64,000 nt of DNA, taken from contig NZ_CP044543.1 of the NCBI RefSeq assembly GCF_008932115.1, forward strand, positions 4,284,501 through 4,348,500, in the 5' to 3' direction. The notes under the pieces were generated by a model. That model did not search any database and had not been told where the DNA came from. It was given only the letters and a program-made list of their open reading frames with translations. Of this stretch, positions 45,504-53,996 are shown piece after piece (positions within the stretch are counted from its first letter, which is position 1; each line of letters starts with the position of its first letter). Made by a program: the position numbers and the translations under genes. Source of the stretch: Bradyrhizobium betae. GTDB taxonomy: Bacteria; Pseudomonadota; Alphaproteobacteria; Rhizobiales; Xanthobacteraceae.

Positions 45504-47570
45504 GTGCGGCTTGCCGTCGATATCGGTGGCACGTTCACCGATATCGTGCTGGACATGGGTCAGGATCGCAAGACACGCAAGGTGCTGACCACGCCGCAGC
45601 GGCCGGAGCAGGCGGTGCTGGACGGGATGCGTCTCATTCTCGCTGACGCGCATGCACATATCAGCGACATCGACGTCTTCATTCACGGCACGACGCTCGC
45701 GACCAACGCCATCATCGAGCGGCGCGGCGCGAAAACGGCGCTGATCGCGACCGAGGGCTTCCGCGACGTGCTCGATATCGGCACCGAGAGCCGCTACGAT
45801 CAGTATGATCTCACCATCGACAAGCCGAAGCCGCTGGCGCCGCGCAGCCTTCGTTTCACCGTGCCCGAACGTATCGATGCCCACGGCGCCGTTCGTCTCC
45901 CGCTGGACCAAGCATCCGTGCGTGCACTCGCGCCGAAATTGCGCGAACTGAAGGTCGAGAGCGTCGCGATCGCTTTCCTGCACTCCTATGCCAATCCCGA
46001 GCATGAGCGCCGCACGGCCGCGATCATCAGCGAGGAGATGCCTGGCATCTCCGTAACTGTGTCTTCGGCTGTTTGTCCGGAAATTCGCGAGTATGAGCGC
46101 ACATCGACTGCGGTCGCGAACGCCTATGTGCAACCGTTGATCGATGGCTATCTCGCCCGCATGGCGGATGCCTTGCAGGTGGAGCAATACCGCGGCGCCA
46201 TCTATCTCGTCACCTCCGGCGGTGGCGTCACGTCGATCGAGACGGCGCGGCGCTTTCCGGTACGACTCGTCGAATCCGGTCCGGCCGGCGGTGCCATTTT
46301 CGCGGCGCAGATCGCAGCGAGGCTCGGCGAGAGCAAGGTGCTTTCGTTCGACATGGGCGGCACCACCGCAAAGATCTGCCTGATCGAAAAATACCAGCCG
46401 GAAACCTCGCGCGTGTTCGAGGTCGATCGCGCCGCACGCTTCCTGAAAGGTTCGGGCCTGCCGGTCCGCATTCCCGTGATCGAAATGGTCGAGATCGGCG
46501 CCGGCGGCGGCTCGATCGCGCATGTCGACGCGATGAAGCGCGTCACGGTCGGCCCCGAGAGTGCCTCGTCGGAGCCGGGACCCGCCTGCTATGGCCGCGG
46601 CGGCCAGCGCCCGGCCGTTACGGATGCGGACGTCGCGCTCGGCATGATCGATCCCGATGCGTTTGCCGGTGGCACCATCAAGCTGGACCCGGAGCTTTCC
46701 AAGCAGGCGCTGCTGCGCGCCGTCGGCGAGCCGCTGGGCCTGTCGGCGGAAACCGCGGCCTATGCGGTGCACGAGGTCGTCTGCGAGAACATGGCCAGCG
46801 CCGCGCGCGTGCACGCGGTCGAGCGCGGTGAGATCGTCGGCCAGCACACGCTGATCGCGTTCGGCGGCGCCGCTCCGCTGCACGCGGCGCGCGTTGCCGA
46901 GAAGATCGGCGTCTCCCGCGTGATCGTGCCTTCGAATGCCGGCGTCGGTTCGGCCGTCGGATTCCTGGCGGCTCCGATCGCCTATGAGCTGGTGCGCAGC
47001 CGCCACGTCCGTCTCGACGATTTCGACACAGCGGCGGTGTCGGACCTGCTTCAGGAGATGGTGACCGAAGCCCGCGCGCTGGTCGAGCCGGGTGCGGCCG
47101 GTGCGCCCGTGCGCGAGCGGCGCGCCGCCTTCATGCGCTATGTCGGCCAGGGCCACGAGATCACGATCGAGCTGCCGAACCGCCCGCTGAATTCGGCCGA
47201 TCTTGCCGGCCTGCGCCAGAAGTTCGAGGCGGACTATTCGGCGATGTTCGAACGGTCGATTCCGGGCGCGGCGATCGAGGTCTTGAGCTGGTCGGTGCTC
47301 GCGACCACCGATGCGCGCAATCCCGCCGTGGTTGCTTCCGTCGCGCGCACGCCCGCCGGCAAGGCCTCCGGCAGCCGCAAATTCTTCGACGGCCGCGCGG
47401 GAGAGGTGATCGAGATCCCGCTCTATCGCCGCGAGGACATGGCGCCGGGCGCCACGATTGCGGGTCCCGCCGTGATCGCCGAGGACGAAACCTCCACGTT
47501 CGTCTCCAACAGTTTCGACGCCCATATCGACGGCGCCGGCAGCATCGTCATGGAACGGAAGGCAGCCTGA
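45504..47570 (+). CDS. Hydantoinase/oxoprolinase family, HyuA subunit
   Basis: This 688-residue subunit begins VRLAVDIGGTFTDIVLDMG, the ASKHA-type ATP fold of HyuA/acetone-carboxylase/N-methylhydantoinase A proteins, with IHGTTLATNAIIERRGA, ERTSTAVANAYVQP and GAGGGSIAHVD. The enzyme uses ATP to open cyclic amides such as hydantoins or 5-oxoproline together with HyuB. GTG at 45504 is favoured, since AAGGAG lies 6 bases upstream; an ATG at 45486 is in frame but precedes that site. HyuB follows after 2 bases. Confidence 0.9.
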   Translation: MRLAVDIGGTFTDIVLDMGQDRKTRKVLTTPQRPEQAVLDGMRLILADAHAHISDIDVFIHGTTLATNAIIERRGAKTALIATEGFRDVLDIGTESRYDQYDLTIDKPKPLAPRSLRFTVPERIDAHGAVRLPLDQASVRALAPKLRELKVESVAIAFLHSYANPEHERRTAAIISEEMPGISVTVSSAVCPEIREYERTSTAVANAYVQPLIDGYLARMADALQVEQYRGAIYLVTSGGGVTSIETARRFPVRLVESGPAGGAIFAAQIAARLGESKVLSFDMGGTTAKICLIEKYQPETSRVFEVDRAARFLKGSGLPVRIPVIEMVEIGAGGGSIAHVDAMKRVTVGPESASSEPGPACYGRGGQRPAVTDADVALGMIDPDAFAGGTIKLDPELSKQALLRAVGEPLGLSAETAAYAVHEVVCENMASAARVHAVERGEIVGQHTLIAFGGAAPLHAARVAEKIGVSRVIVPSNAGVGSAVGFLAAPIAYELVRSRHVRLDDFDTAAVSDLLQEMVTEARALVEPGAAGAPVRERRAAFMRYVGQGHEITIELPNRPLNSADLAGLRQKFEADYSAMFERSIPGAAIEVLSWSVLATTDARNPAVVASVARTPAGKASGSRKFFDGRAGEVIEIPLYRREDMAPGATIAGPAVIAEDETSTFVSNSFDAHIDGAGSIVMERKAA

Positions 47571-47572
47571 TC

Positions 47573-49231
47573 ATGAGCAAGGCAAATGGCGCGAGCCTGA
47601 TCGATCTCCAGATCATGTGGCACCGGCTGATCGCCGTGGTCGAGGAGCAGGCGCAGGTGCTGCTCCGCACCGCCTTCAGCCCGATCGTGCGCGAATGCGG
47701 CGACCTCTCGGCCGGCGTGTTCGACCTCAAGGGGCGAATGCTGGCGCAGGCGGTGACGGGCACGCCCGGCCACGTCAACTCGATGGCGGAATCGGTCAAG
47801 CACTTCATCGCGCAATTCCCGATCGAGACGATGAAGGCAGGCGATGCCTACATCACCAACGATCCCTGGATGGGCACCGGCCATCTCAACGACTTCGTCG
47901 TCACCACGCCCTGCTTCAAGGACGGCAAGCCGGTCGCGCTGTTCTCCTGCACCAGCCATCTGATGGACATCGGCGGCATCGGATTCGGTCCTGACGCCAC
48001 CGACGTGTTCATGGAGGGGCTCTACATCCCCATGCTGAAGCTGATCGACCAGGGCGTCGTCAACGAGACGCTGATGGCGATGATCCGCACCAACACGCGG
48101 CTGCCGATCGACACCGAGGGCGATACCTATTCGCTCGCCGGCTGCAACGACGTCGGCTGCGAGCGCCTGGTCGAGATGATGACCGAGTTCGAGATCGACA
48201 CGCTCGACGTGCTCGGCGACTACATCTGCGAACGCTCGCGCGAGGCCGTGCTCGCCGAGATCGCAAAGCTGCCGAAGGGGACCTGGCGCAACAGCATGGT
48301 CGTCGACGGCTACGACGCGCCGGTCACGCTGGCGGCGACGCTGACGATTTCGGACACCGGCATTCACGTCGATTTCGACGGCACCTCCGCCGCCTCGAAG
48401 TTCGGCATCAACGTGCCGCTGTCCTACACCACGGCCTACACCGTGTTCGGCCTCGGCTGCGTCGTTGCCTCGCAGATCCCGAACAATGCCGGTTCGCTCT
48501 CGCCACTGACGGTGTCGGCTCCCCCGGGTGCGATCCTCAACGCGCCGAAGCCGGCACCTGTTGCCTCGCGTCACATCATCGGCCAGATGCTGCCCGACGT
48601 CGTGTTCGGCTGCCTGCGCCAGATCATTCCCGAGCGCGTGCCGGCCGAAGGCACTTCGTGCCTGTGGAATCTCAACGTGCGCGGACAGACGCGCTCCGGT
48701 GCCGGCGGCAATTACGGATTCTCGATGGCGGTGACGTCCAACGGCGGCACCGGCGCGCGCTTTGCGAAGGACGGCCTGTCGGCCACGGCCTATCCGAGCG
48801 GCGTCCGCGGCACGCCGGTCGAGATCGCGGAAACCCAGACGCCGCTGATTTTCTGGCGCAAGGAGCTGCGCCCGGATTCCGGCGGAGCAGGGCGCACCCG
48901 CGGCGGTCTCGGCCAGATCATCGAGGTCGGCAGCGGCGTCGATGCGCCGTTCGACATTCTGGCGGCGTTCGATCGCATCGATCATCCGCCGCGCGGCCGC
49001 GACGGCGGCAAGAATGGCGAGGCCGGCTATGTCGGCCTGAAATCCGGCAAGAAGCTGCGCGGCAAAGGCTTTCAGCAAGTGCCGCCGGACGACCGCCTCG
49101 TCGTGCTGACGCCCGGCGGCGCCGGCATCGGTGCGCCCGCCGAGCGCGATCGCGCGGCGGTCAATGACGACATCGAAAGCGGTCTCGTGTCTGCCGACAA
49201 TGCGGTTGCAGTCTATGGGTATGCGCGCTGA
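47573..49231 (+). CDS. Hydantoinase/oxoprolinase family, HyuB subunit
   Basis: This 552-residue subunit matches HyuB: DLQIMWHRLIAVVEEQAQVLLRTAFSPIVRE, AYITNDPWMGTGHLNDFVV (metal-binding region), and GGAGRTRGGLGQIIEVG near residue 440. It pairs with HyuA as the second half of ATP-dependent hydantoinase or oxoprolinase. The spacing to HyuA is 2 bases. A decayed TRAP transporter follows, which may once have brought in the substrate. Confidence 0.9.
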   Translation: MSKANGASLIDLQIMWHRLIAVVEEQAQVLLRTAFSPIVRECGDLSAGVFDLKGRMLAQAVTGTPGHVNSMAESVKHFIAQFPIETMKAGDAYITNDPWMGTGHLNDFVVTTPCFKDGKPVALFSCTSHLMDIGGIGFGPDATDVFMEGLYIPMLKLIDQGVVNETLMAMIRTNTRLPIDTEGDTYSLAGCNDVGCERLVEMMTEFEIDTLDVLGDYICERSREAVLAEIAKLPKGTWRNSMVVDGYDAPVTLAATLTISDTGIHVDFDGTSAASKFGINVPLSYTTAYTVFGLGCVVASQIPNNAGSLSPLTVSAPPGAILNAPKPAPVASRHIIGQMLPDVVFGCLRQIIPERVPAEGTSCLWNLNVRGQTRSGAGGNYGFSMAVTSNGGTGARFAKDGLSATAYPSGVRGTPVEIAETQTPLIFWRKELRPDSGGAGRTRGGLGQIIEVGSGVDAPFDILAAFDRIDHPPRGRDGGKNGEAGYVGLKSGKKLRGKGFQQVPPDDRLVVLTPGGAGIGAPAERDRAAVNDDIESGLVSADNAVAVYGYAR

Positions 49232-49271
49232 CGCGTCAGTGCGCTTGGTAAACGGAGAAGAAGCAGAGCGG

Positions 49272-50093
49272 GGGCTCTGTCGCCATCACCGTGAAGGCGG
49301 GTGGCCAGCTCGGCTTCAAGGGCCCCGAGCATCTGCGTGCCGTGCGCGACGGCCTGGTGCCGCTCGCCGACGTCCTCAACATCCAGCAGGTGGCGATGAG
49401 CCCTTCATGGGCGTCGAGAGCATCCCGTTCCTGTGCGGCTCGATGGATGAATTGAAGGTGCTGCACAAATATGTGCGGCCTGAATACGAGAAGGTTGCTG
49501 CGCGCAACAACCAGAAAATCCTCTACATCGTGCCGTGGCCGACGCAGTATCTCCACCTCAAGCTCAAGACCGCTGATGTCGACGGCTTGAAGAACATCAA
49601 GATCCGCGTCCCCGACAAGGGCGCCGTCGACATGTTGGCCGCGATCGGCATGGCGCCGATCATGATTCCCTGGGGCGAGACGATTCCGGCCTTGGCGTCC
49701 GGCGCGGTCTCCGGCGTCTCGACCTCCGCGGTGTCGGGCGTCGACGGCAAGTTCTGGGAATTCCTGAAATACGTCTACCCGACCAACCACGTCTGGTCGT
49801 CGCAGATGCTCACCGTCAATCTCGATTCCTGGAAGGCGCTTAGCGCCGACCAGCAGAAGCTCGTCGCAGATACGGCGGCGAAGATGGAGCCGGCTTTCTG
49901 GGCGAACTCGCTCAAGGCCGACGTCGATAGCCTCAACCGCCTGAAGGAGGGTGGCATGGAGGTGGTGCCGGTCTCGCAGGCGATGATCACGGACATCCGG
50001 GCCAAGACCGCGCCGCAGCTCGAAGCCTTCCTCAAGCGCGTGCCTGCAGCCGACAAGCCGGTGCGAGCCTATCTCGCCGAAATGAAGCGTTGA
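49272..50093 (+). pseudogene. TRAP transporter solute-binding protein DctP, truncated and frameshifted
   Basis: Two adjacent reading frames together spell a DctP-type binding protein. From 49276, SVAITVKAGGQLGFKGP and EHLRAVRDGLVPLADVLNIQ lie in one frame; from about 49395, DEPFMGVESIPFLCG, SMDELKVLHKYVRPEYEKVA, KTADVDGLKNIKIRVPDKG and so on to LAEMKR continue in the next. A missing G at about 49393 (GTGGCGATG where GTGGGCGATG is expected) explains the shift. The signal peptide and first about 30 residues are also gone. It cannot make an exported protein. Confidence 0.78.
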
Positions 50094-50101
50094 GATCGGT
50101 C

Positions 50102-50883
50102 ATGGTCGACGTTTCGCCGGCGGCTCCGCAAAGTCTCAACGCAGCGGCGCCGCGCCGTTGCGCATCCTGCTCGACGGCATCGACCGTCTCGGTCGGCTCG
50201 ACGGCTGGATCGGCGGCGGCTGCCTCCTGACTCTGACGCTTCTGATGCTGTGCGAGGTCGCAACCCGCTTCCTCTCGAACTTCCTGTCGTTCTTTCCCCC
50301 GACGATCTCGATCGCCTGGGAATATTCCTCCTACCTGATGGCGGCGTCTTTCACCTTCGGGGCCGCCATGACACTGCGCGTCGGCGGTCACATCCGCGTT
50401 GTCTTGCTTCTGAAGAACGTTCCCCCGCCGTTTCAGCGCGCGATCGAGATACTCTCGGCGGCGGCCGGCTTCGCTTTCATGGCCTTCCTGACCTCGTCGA
50501 TGGCAAAATTCGCATGGAGCGCCTTCGTGCGTGGCCAGGTCTCGACCTCGAGCGATACGCCGCTGTGGTTTCCGCAGGCGGTGGTGACTTTCGGCATGCT
50601 GCTTCTCACGCTGCAGTTCCTGGCGCGCGCGATCCAGATCGTGAAGGGCGCGGGCTTCGACGAGATCTGGTTCGGCATCTTCCTGGTGCTTGCGGTCGAG
50701 ATGGCGCAGATCACCCCGCCGGTCGGCTTCAACCTGTTCGTGATCCAGGGCCTGACCGACGACGGCCTCGGCTACATCGCCCGTGTCACGATGCCCTATC
50801 TGATCATCATGGTCGGCTTCGTGCTGCTGCTGACGCTCTGGCCCGGCATCGTCACGATTCTTCCGCGCGTGCTATACGGGTAG
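50102..50883 (+). pseudogene. TRAP transporter DctQ-DctM fusion remnant
   Basis: From TTG at 50158 the frame encodes 241 residues. Residues 1 to about 164 are a DctQ small permease (RLGRLDGWIGGGCLLTLTLL, WEYSSYLMAASFTFGAAM, LTLQFLARAIQIVKG). Residues from about 166 on are the C-terminal end of DctM (IFLVLAVEMAQITPPVGFNL, VIQGLTDDGLGYIARVTMPY), joined in frame near 50650. The other about 350 residues of DctM are missing. At the 5' end an ATG at 50102 (MVDVSPAAPQSLNAA) is in a different frame from 50158, consistent with a one-base loss near 50155. Confidence 0.75.
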
Positions 50884-50931
50884 AGGCGCGCCCCGGCGTC
50901 GCGGCCGGGACGGCGCTTCGCTCCTTCAGGC

Positions 50932-51576
50932 TTATGCCGCCGCCTTCTTCCGTGCCTGCTCGGCCTTGTACAGCTCGAATTCCTCGGCGATTGCCTTCGC
51001 CACCGAGGGCCGCTGGCGCAGACGTTCGTAATAGGCCTTCACGTTCGGCCATTTGGCGAGTTCGATCGGCGGTGTCGCCATGGTCCAGTTGATGACCGTG
51101 ACGAGATAGGCATCGGCGACGCTGAAATGGTCGAGCAGGAAGTCGCGGCCTTTCAGGTAGGTGTCGAGATAGTCGAGCCGCGACAGGTTCTTCTCCAGCG
51201 CGTAGGCTTTGGTTTCCTGCGGCGCCTTGCGATCGAGCAGCGGGAGGAAGAGACCTTTGTGCAGCTCGGTGCCGACGAAGCACAGCCATTGATGCAGCCG
51301 CGTGCGATCGATGCCCGCCGGGGCGCCAAGGCCGGATTGCGGAAAACGATCCGCGACATATTGCAGGATCGCCGCGTTCTCGGTCAGCACCACGCCCTCG
51401 TCGGTGCGCAGTGTCGGCACGAGGCCGAGCGGGTTCACGGTGCGGAAATCGGTGCCGTCGTTCAGCACCGTCTTGGTCGGCGGATCGACTTCGAGATAGG
51501 TCGCGTCGGCGCCGGCTTCATACAGCGCGACGCGCGTCGCCATCGAACAGGCGAGCGGCGAGAAATAAAGATCCAT
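50932..51576 (-). CDS. Glutathione S-transferase family protein
   Basis: This 214-residue protein has the thioredoxin-like N-domain (MDLYFSPLACSMATRVALYE, with Ser/Cys at the expected glutathione site, NPLGLVPTLRTDEG, LTENAAILQYVAD) and a helical C-domain (DHFSVADAYLVTVINW). It is cytosolic and conjugates glutathione or acts as a peroxidase/isomerase. Start MDLYF at 51576 follows AGGAGGCCC; 44 open codons upstream lack family sequence. Divergent to a TetR gene across an inverted repeat that may control both. Confidence 0.88.
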   Translation of the reverse strand: MDLYFSPLACSMATRVALYEAGADATYLEVDPPTKTVLNDGTDFRTVNPLGLVPTLRTDEGVVLTENAAILQYVADRFPQSGLGAPAGIDRTRLHQWLCFVGTELHKGLFLPLLDRKAPQETKAYALEKNLSRLDYLDTYLKGRDFLLDHFSVADAYLVTVINWTMATPPIELAKWPNVKAYYERLRQRPSVAKAIAEEFELYKAEQARKKAAA

Positions 51577-51637
51577 CTTGGGCCTCCTGGGGCAATTCCT
51601 CGGTGTGACTTTTCGAGTGTCGCTCAACCTGGCCAGA

Positions 51638-51708
51638 TTGATTTTTGTACTGTCTTGCATAATATATGGTCGGTCAAGGATTAATTTGCGAAATGGTACA
51701 AAAATCAA
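51638..51708 (+). promoter_or_regulatory. 13-bp inverted repeat between GST and TetR genes
   Basis: TTGATTTTTGTAC at 51638-51650 is repeated as its exact reverse complement GTACAAAAATCAA at 51696-51708, separated by 45 bases. The second arm covers codons 1 to 5 of the TetR gene (its ATG is at 51693) and the first lies near the expected -35 region; a CATAAT hexamer at 51658-51663 could be the -10. The spacing suggests two half sites or two dimers, typical of autoregulated TetR proteins. Confidence 0.6.
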
Positions 51709-52337
51709 AGCCGCCAGCAGTCGCCAATCCGCCTAAACGCCGCGGTCGTCCCCGCGCCTATGAGCCCGACATCGCGCTCGGCAAGGCGCTCGACCTGTTT
51801 CGCAAGCAGGGCTTTGCCGCGACCTCGCTCGACGATCTCAGCGAAGCCACCGGCATGAACCGGCCGAGCCTGTATGGCGCCTTCGGCGACAAGCGCGAGC
51901 TCTACATCAAGAGCTATCAGCGCTACCGCGAGGAAGCGCGCGCGGCGATGGTGGAGATCTTTCGCCAGGAGATGCCGGTGCGCCAGCGGCTGGAGCGCAT
52001 CTTTGCCTCCGCGCTGAACATCTATCTCTCCGGCGAAGCCGGCCCGCGCGGCTGCTTCACGGTGGTGACGGCGGCGTCCGAAGCGGTGGGTGATCCCGAG
52101 ATCCGCGCGATGGTGCTCGATGGCCTCTCGGAGCTCGACAAGGCGTTTACGAACTGCTTCCGCCGCGCCAGGGAGAAAGGCGAGTTGCCGCAGAGCGCCG
52201 ATCCCGCCGTGCTGGCGCAGATCGCATCCGCAACCGTGCACTCGATCGCCATCCGCTCGCGCGCGCGCGTCTCGCGCAAGGATCTGGAAGCGATCGTGAA
52301 GGGCGCGATCGACGTGATGGTGGGGGCCAAGCCCTAG
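51693..52337 (+). CDS. TetR/AcrR family transcriptional regulator
   Basis: This 214-residue repressor has the N-terminal helix-turn-helix (DLFRKQGFAATSLDDLSEATGMNRPSLYGAFGDKRELYIKSY, about residues 30-72) and the C-terminal ligand domain with GCFTVVTAASEAVGDPEIR. The Arg/Lys-rich leader PPKRRGRPRAY is usual in the family. ATG at 51693 is chosen; an ATG nine codons earlier lies in the spacer of the inverted repeat. It is divergent to the GST gene and likely regulates it, a common pairing for detoxification genes. Confidence 0.9.
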   Translation: MVQKSKPPAVANPPKRRGRPRAYEPDIALGKALDLFRKQGFAATSLDDLSEATGMNRPSLYGAFGDKRELYIKSYQRYREEARAAMVEIFRQEMPVRQRLERIFASALNIYLSGEAGPRGCFTVVTAASEAVGDPEIRAMVLDGLSELDKAFTNCFRRAREKGELPQSADPAVLAQIASATVHSIAIRSRARVSRKDLEAIVKGAIDVMVGAKP

Positions 52338-52339
52338 CT

Positions 52340-52472
52340 GTCGTCCCGGGGCGCGCGTAGCGCGAGCCCGGGGCCCATAACCCCAGGGAGACGTTTGGCG
52401 AAGACTCGGAGTTATCAGTTGGCCCGACACGTCTCCCCGGGGTTATGGATCCCCGCGTGCGCGGGGACGACA
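52340..52472. repeat. Intergenic palindromic repeat, TGTCGTCCC type
   Basis: TGTCGTCCCGGGGCGCGCG at the left end is complementary to GCGCGGGGACGACA at the right end, and the inner CATAACCCCAGGGAGACG pairs with CGTCTCCCCGGGGTTATG. A long near-palindrome of about 130 bases that could fold into a cruciform-like RNA. It separates the TetR and dehydrogenase genes, which are convergent. Confidence 0.8.
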
Positions 52473-52517
52473 ACGGGGGTGTGGGATGCGTGCGTGCCTC
52501 TCTCAGCGTTCCGAGCC

Positions 52518-53483
52518 CTAATACCCTCTCGCTCGATCCACCACATTCTCAAGCGCGCCGCCCGCCTCGAACCGCGCGATCTGCTCGGCGACATAGGCCG
52601 AGATCGCATCCGCGTCGGTGTCGGCGGCGTTGTGCGGCGTCAGCACCACCTTCGGGTGGGTCCAGAACCGGCTGTCCGCCGGCTGCGGCTCCTGCACGAA
52701 GACGTCGAGCGAGGCCGCGCCCAGCGTGCCGTCGTCGAGACAGGCGAGAATGTCGGCCTCGTTCTGCAGACCGCCGCGGCCGGCATTGATCAGCACGGGC
52801 GCGCCGAGCGGGCTGTTGCGGTTGAGCTTTGCGAAGACGTCGCGGTTGAGGATGCCGTGCGTATCCGGCGTCAGCGGCAACAGCGAGACCAGGATGTCGG
52901 TGGTGCGCAGGAACGCATCCATTCCGGCCGTACCATGGAAGCACTCGACGCCCGCGATGGTGCGCGGGCTGCGACTCCAGCCGGTGACGCGGAAGCCGAG
53001 CCGGCGCAGCACGTCGGCGGCATCGGCCCCAAGGGTGCCGAGCCCCATGACGCCAACCGTCACCGCGCTCGCCGGCCACTGATATTTCGGCTCCCAGCGC
53101 TTGGCGCGCTGCGAGTCCCGCAGGTAGAGCTCCTGGCGATGGTGCATCAGCACGTGCAGCACGACATATTCGGTCATGCGGTTGGTCAGATCAGGCACCG
53201 CGACGCGCACCAGCGGCACATCGGGCAGGCTCTTGTCCGCCATCAGCGCGTCGACGCCGGCGCCGAGGTTGAAGATCGCCCGCAGATTGGGGAAAGAGCC
53301 GAGGTCGCCCGGCACCGGCTTCCACACCGCGGCATAGTGCACCTCGGCCGGATCGAGCCCGGTATCCGGCAGCAGCACCACGCGGCGGCCGCCGCAGACC
53401 GCGTCGAACCGGGCCTTCCAGCGCTCCGGCAGCCAGTTCTGCTGCGTGCTGTTGATCAGGACGGCCAGTGTGCCCACGGTCAT
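52518..53483 (-). CDS. D-2-hydroxyacid dehydrogenase (glyoxylate/hydroxypyruvate reductase, GhrA-like)
   Basis: This 321-residue enzyme reduces glyoxylate or hydroxypyruvate with NAD(P)H. It has the Rossmann motif VGVMGLGTLGADAADVL (about residues 137-153), the catalytic Arg in NAGRGGLQNEADIL, Glu in DVFVQEPQPADSRFW and His in LTPHNAADTD. ATG at 53483 (MTVGTLAVLINST) gives the family N-terminus; a further 39 codons upstream are open but not conserved. Divergent to the YCII/sigma pair. Confidence 0.88.
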   Translation of the reverse strand: MTVGTLAVLINSTQQNWLPERWKARFDAVCGGRRVVLLPDTGLDPAEVHYAAVWKPVPGDLGSFPNLRAIFNLGAGVDALMADKSLPDVPLVRVAVPDLTNRMTEYVVLHVLMHHRQELYLRDSQRAKRWEPKYQWPASAVTVGVMGLGTLGADAADVLRRLGFRVTGWSRSPRTIAGVECFHGTAGMDAFLRTTDILVSLLPLTPDTHGILNRDVFAKLNRNSPLGAPVLINAGRGGLQNEADILACLDDGTLGAASLDVFVQEPQPADSRFWTHPKVVLTPHNAADTDADAISAYVAEQIARFEAGGALENVVDRARGY

Positions 53484-53627
53484 TCGAAGTGCCTCATAAG
53501 GTTCCGCTTTCGGTGCCCCTCCTTGGCACGATCTGACGGATTTTTCTCGCAAATTTTTTCCGCAGCCCTGTCGGGGCGCGGCATATTGGATCGTCTTCAA
53601 AACAAGCGTTCAGGGAAGGTGCTGCCC

Positions 53628-53996
53628 ATGCTTTATGCGATCCTTTGCTATCATGACGAGGACTTCGTCGGCTCCTGGAGCAAGGACCAGGACGAGGCCG
53701 TGATGAAGAAGCTCGCGGTGGTGCAGGACAAGCTGACGCAGCAGGGCCGGCTTGGCCCGGTGGCGCGGCTGCTGCCGACCACGGCGGCAGCGACGCTGCG
53801 CAAGGAAGACCCGCCGCTGGTGCTCGACGGCCCCTATGCCGAAACCAAGGAACAGTTGCTCGGCTTCTACATCGTCGACTGCAAGAATCTCGACGAGGCG
53901 CTCGACGTGGCGCGCGACCTGGGCGCGGTCAATCCCGGCGGCGCTTATGAAGTGCGTCCTGTGGGCGTGTTCAGGCCGGGAGGACTTTCGGCGTGA
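53628..53996 (+). CDS. YCII-related (DGPF) domain protein, partner of ECF sigma factor
   Basis: This 122-residue YciI-like ferredoxin-fold protein contains the signature LDGPYAETKEQLLGFYIVD, which names the DGPF family, and ends with GGAYEVRPVG. Such proteins sit beside ECF42-type sigma factors. Its stop overlaps the sigma factor start (GTGA). The function of DGPF proteins is not settled; a link to signal perception or small-molecule handling for the sigma factor is inferred. The ATG at 53628 gives the canonical MLYAILCYHDE start. Confidence 0.88.
   Translation: MLYAILCYHDEDFVGSWSKDQDEAVMKKLAVVQDKLTQQGRLGPVARLLPTTAAATLRKEDPPLVLDGPYAETKEQLLGFYIVDCKNLDEALDVARDLGAVNPGGAYEVRPVGVFRPGGLSA

Noticed and set aside
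45318..47525. Long minus-strand frame (735 codons) opposite hyuA
   Set aside because: Same reason: low-complexity, Arg/His/Asp-rich antisense of a well-supported gene.
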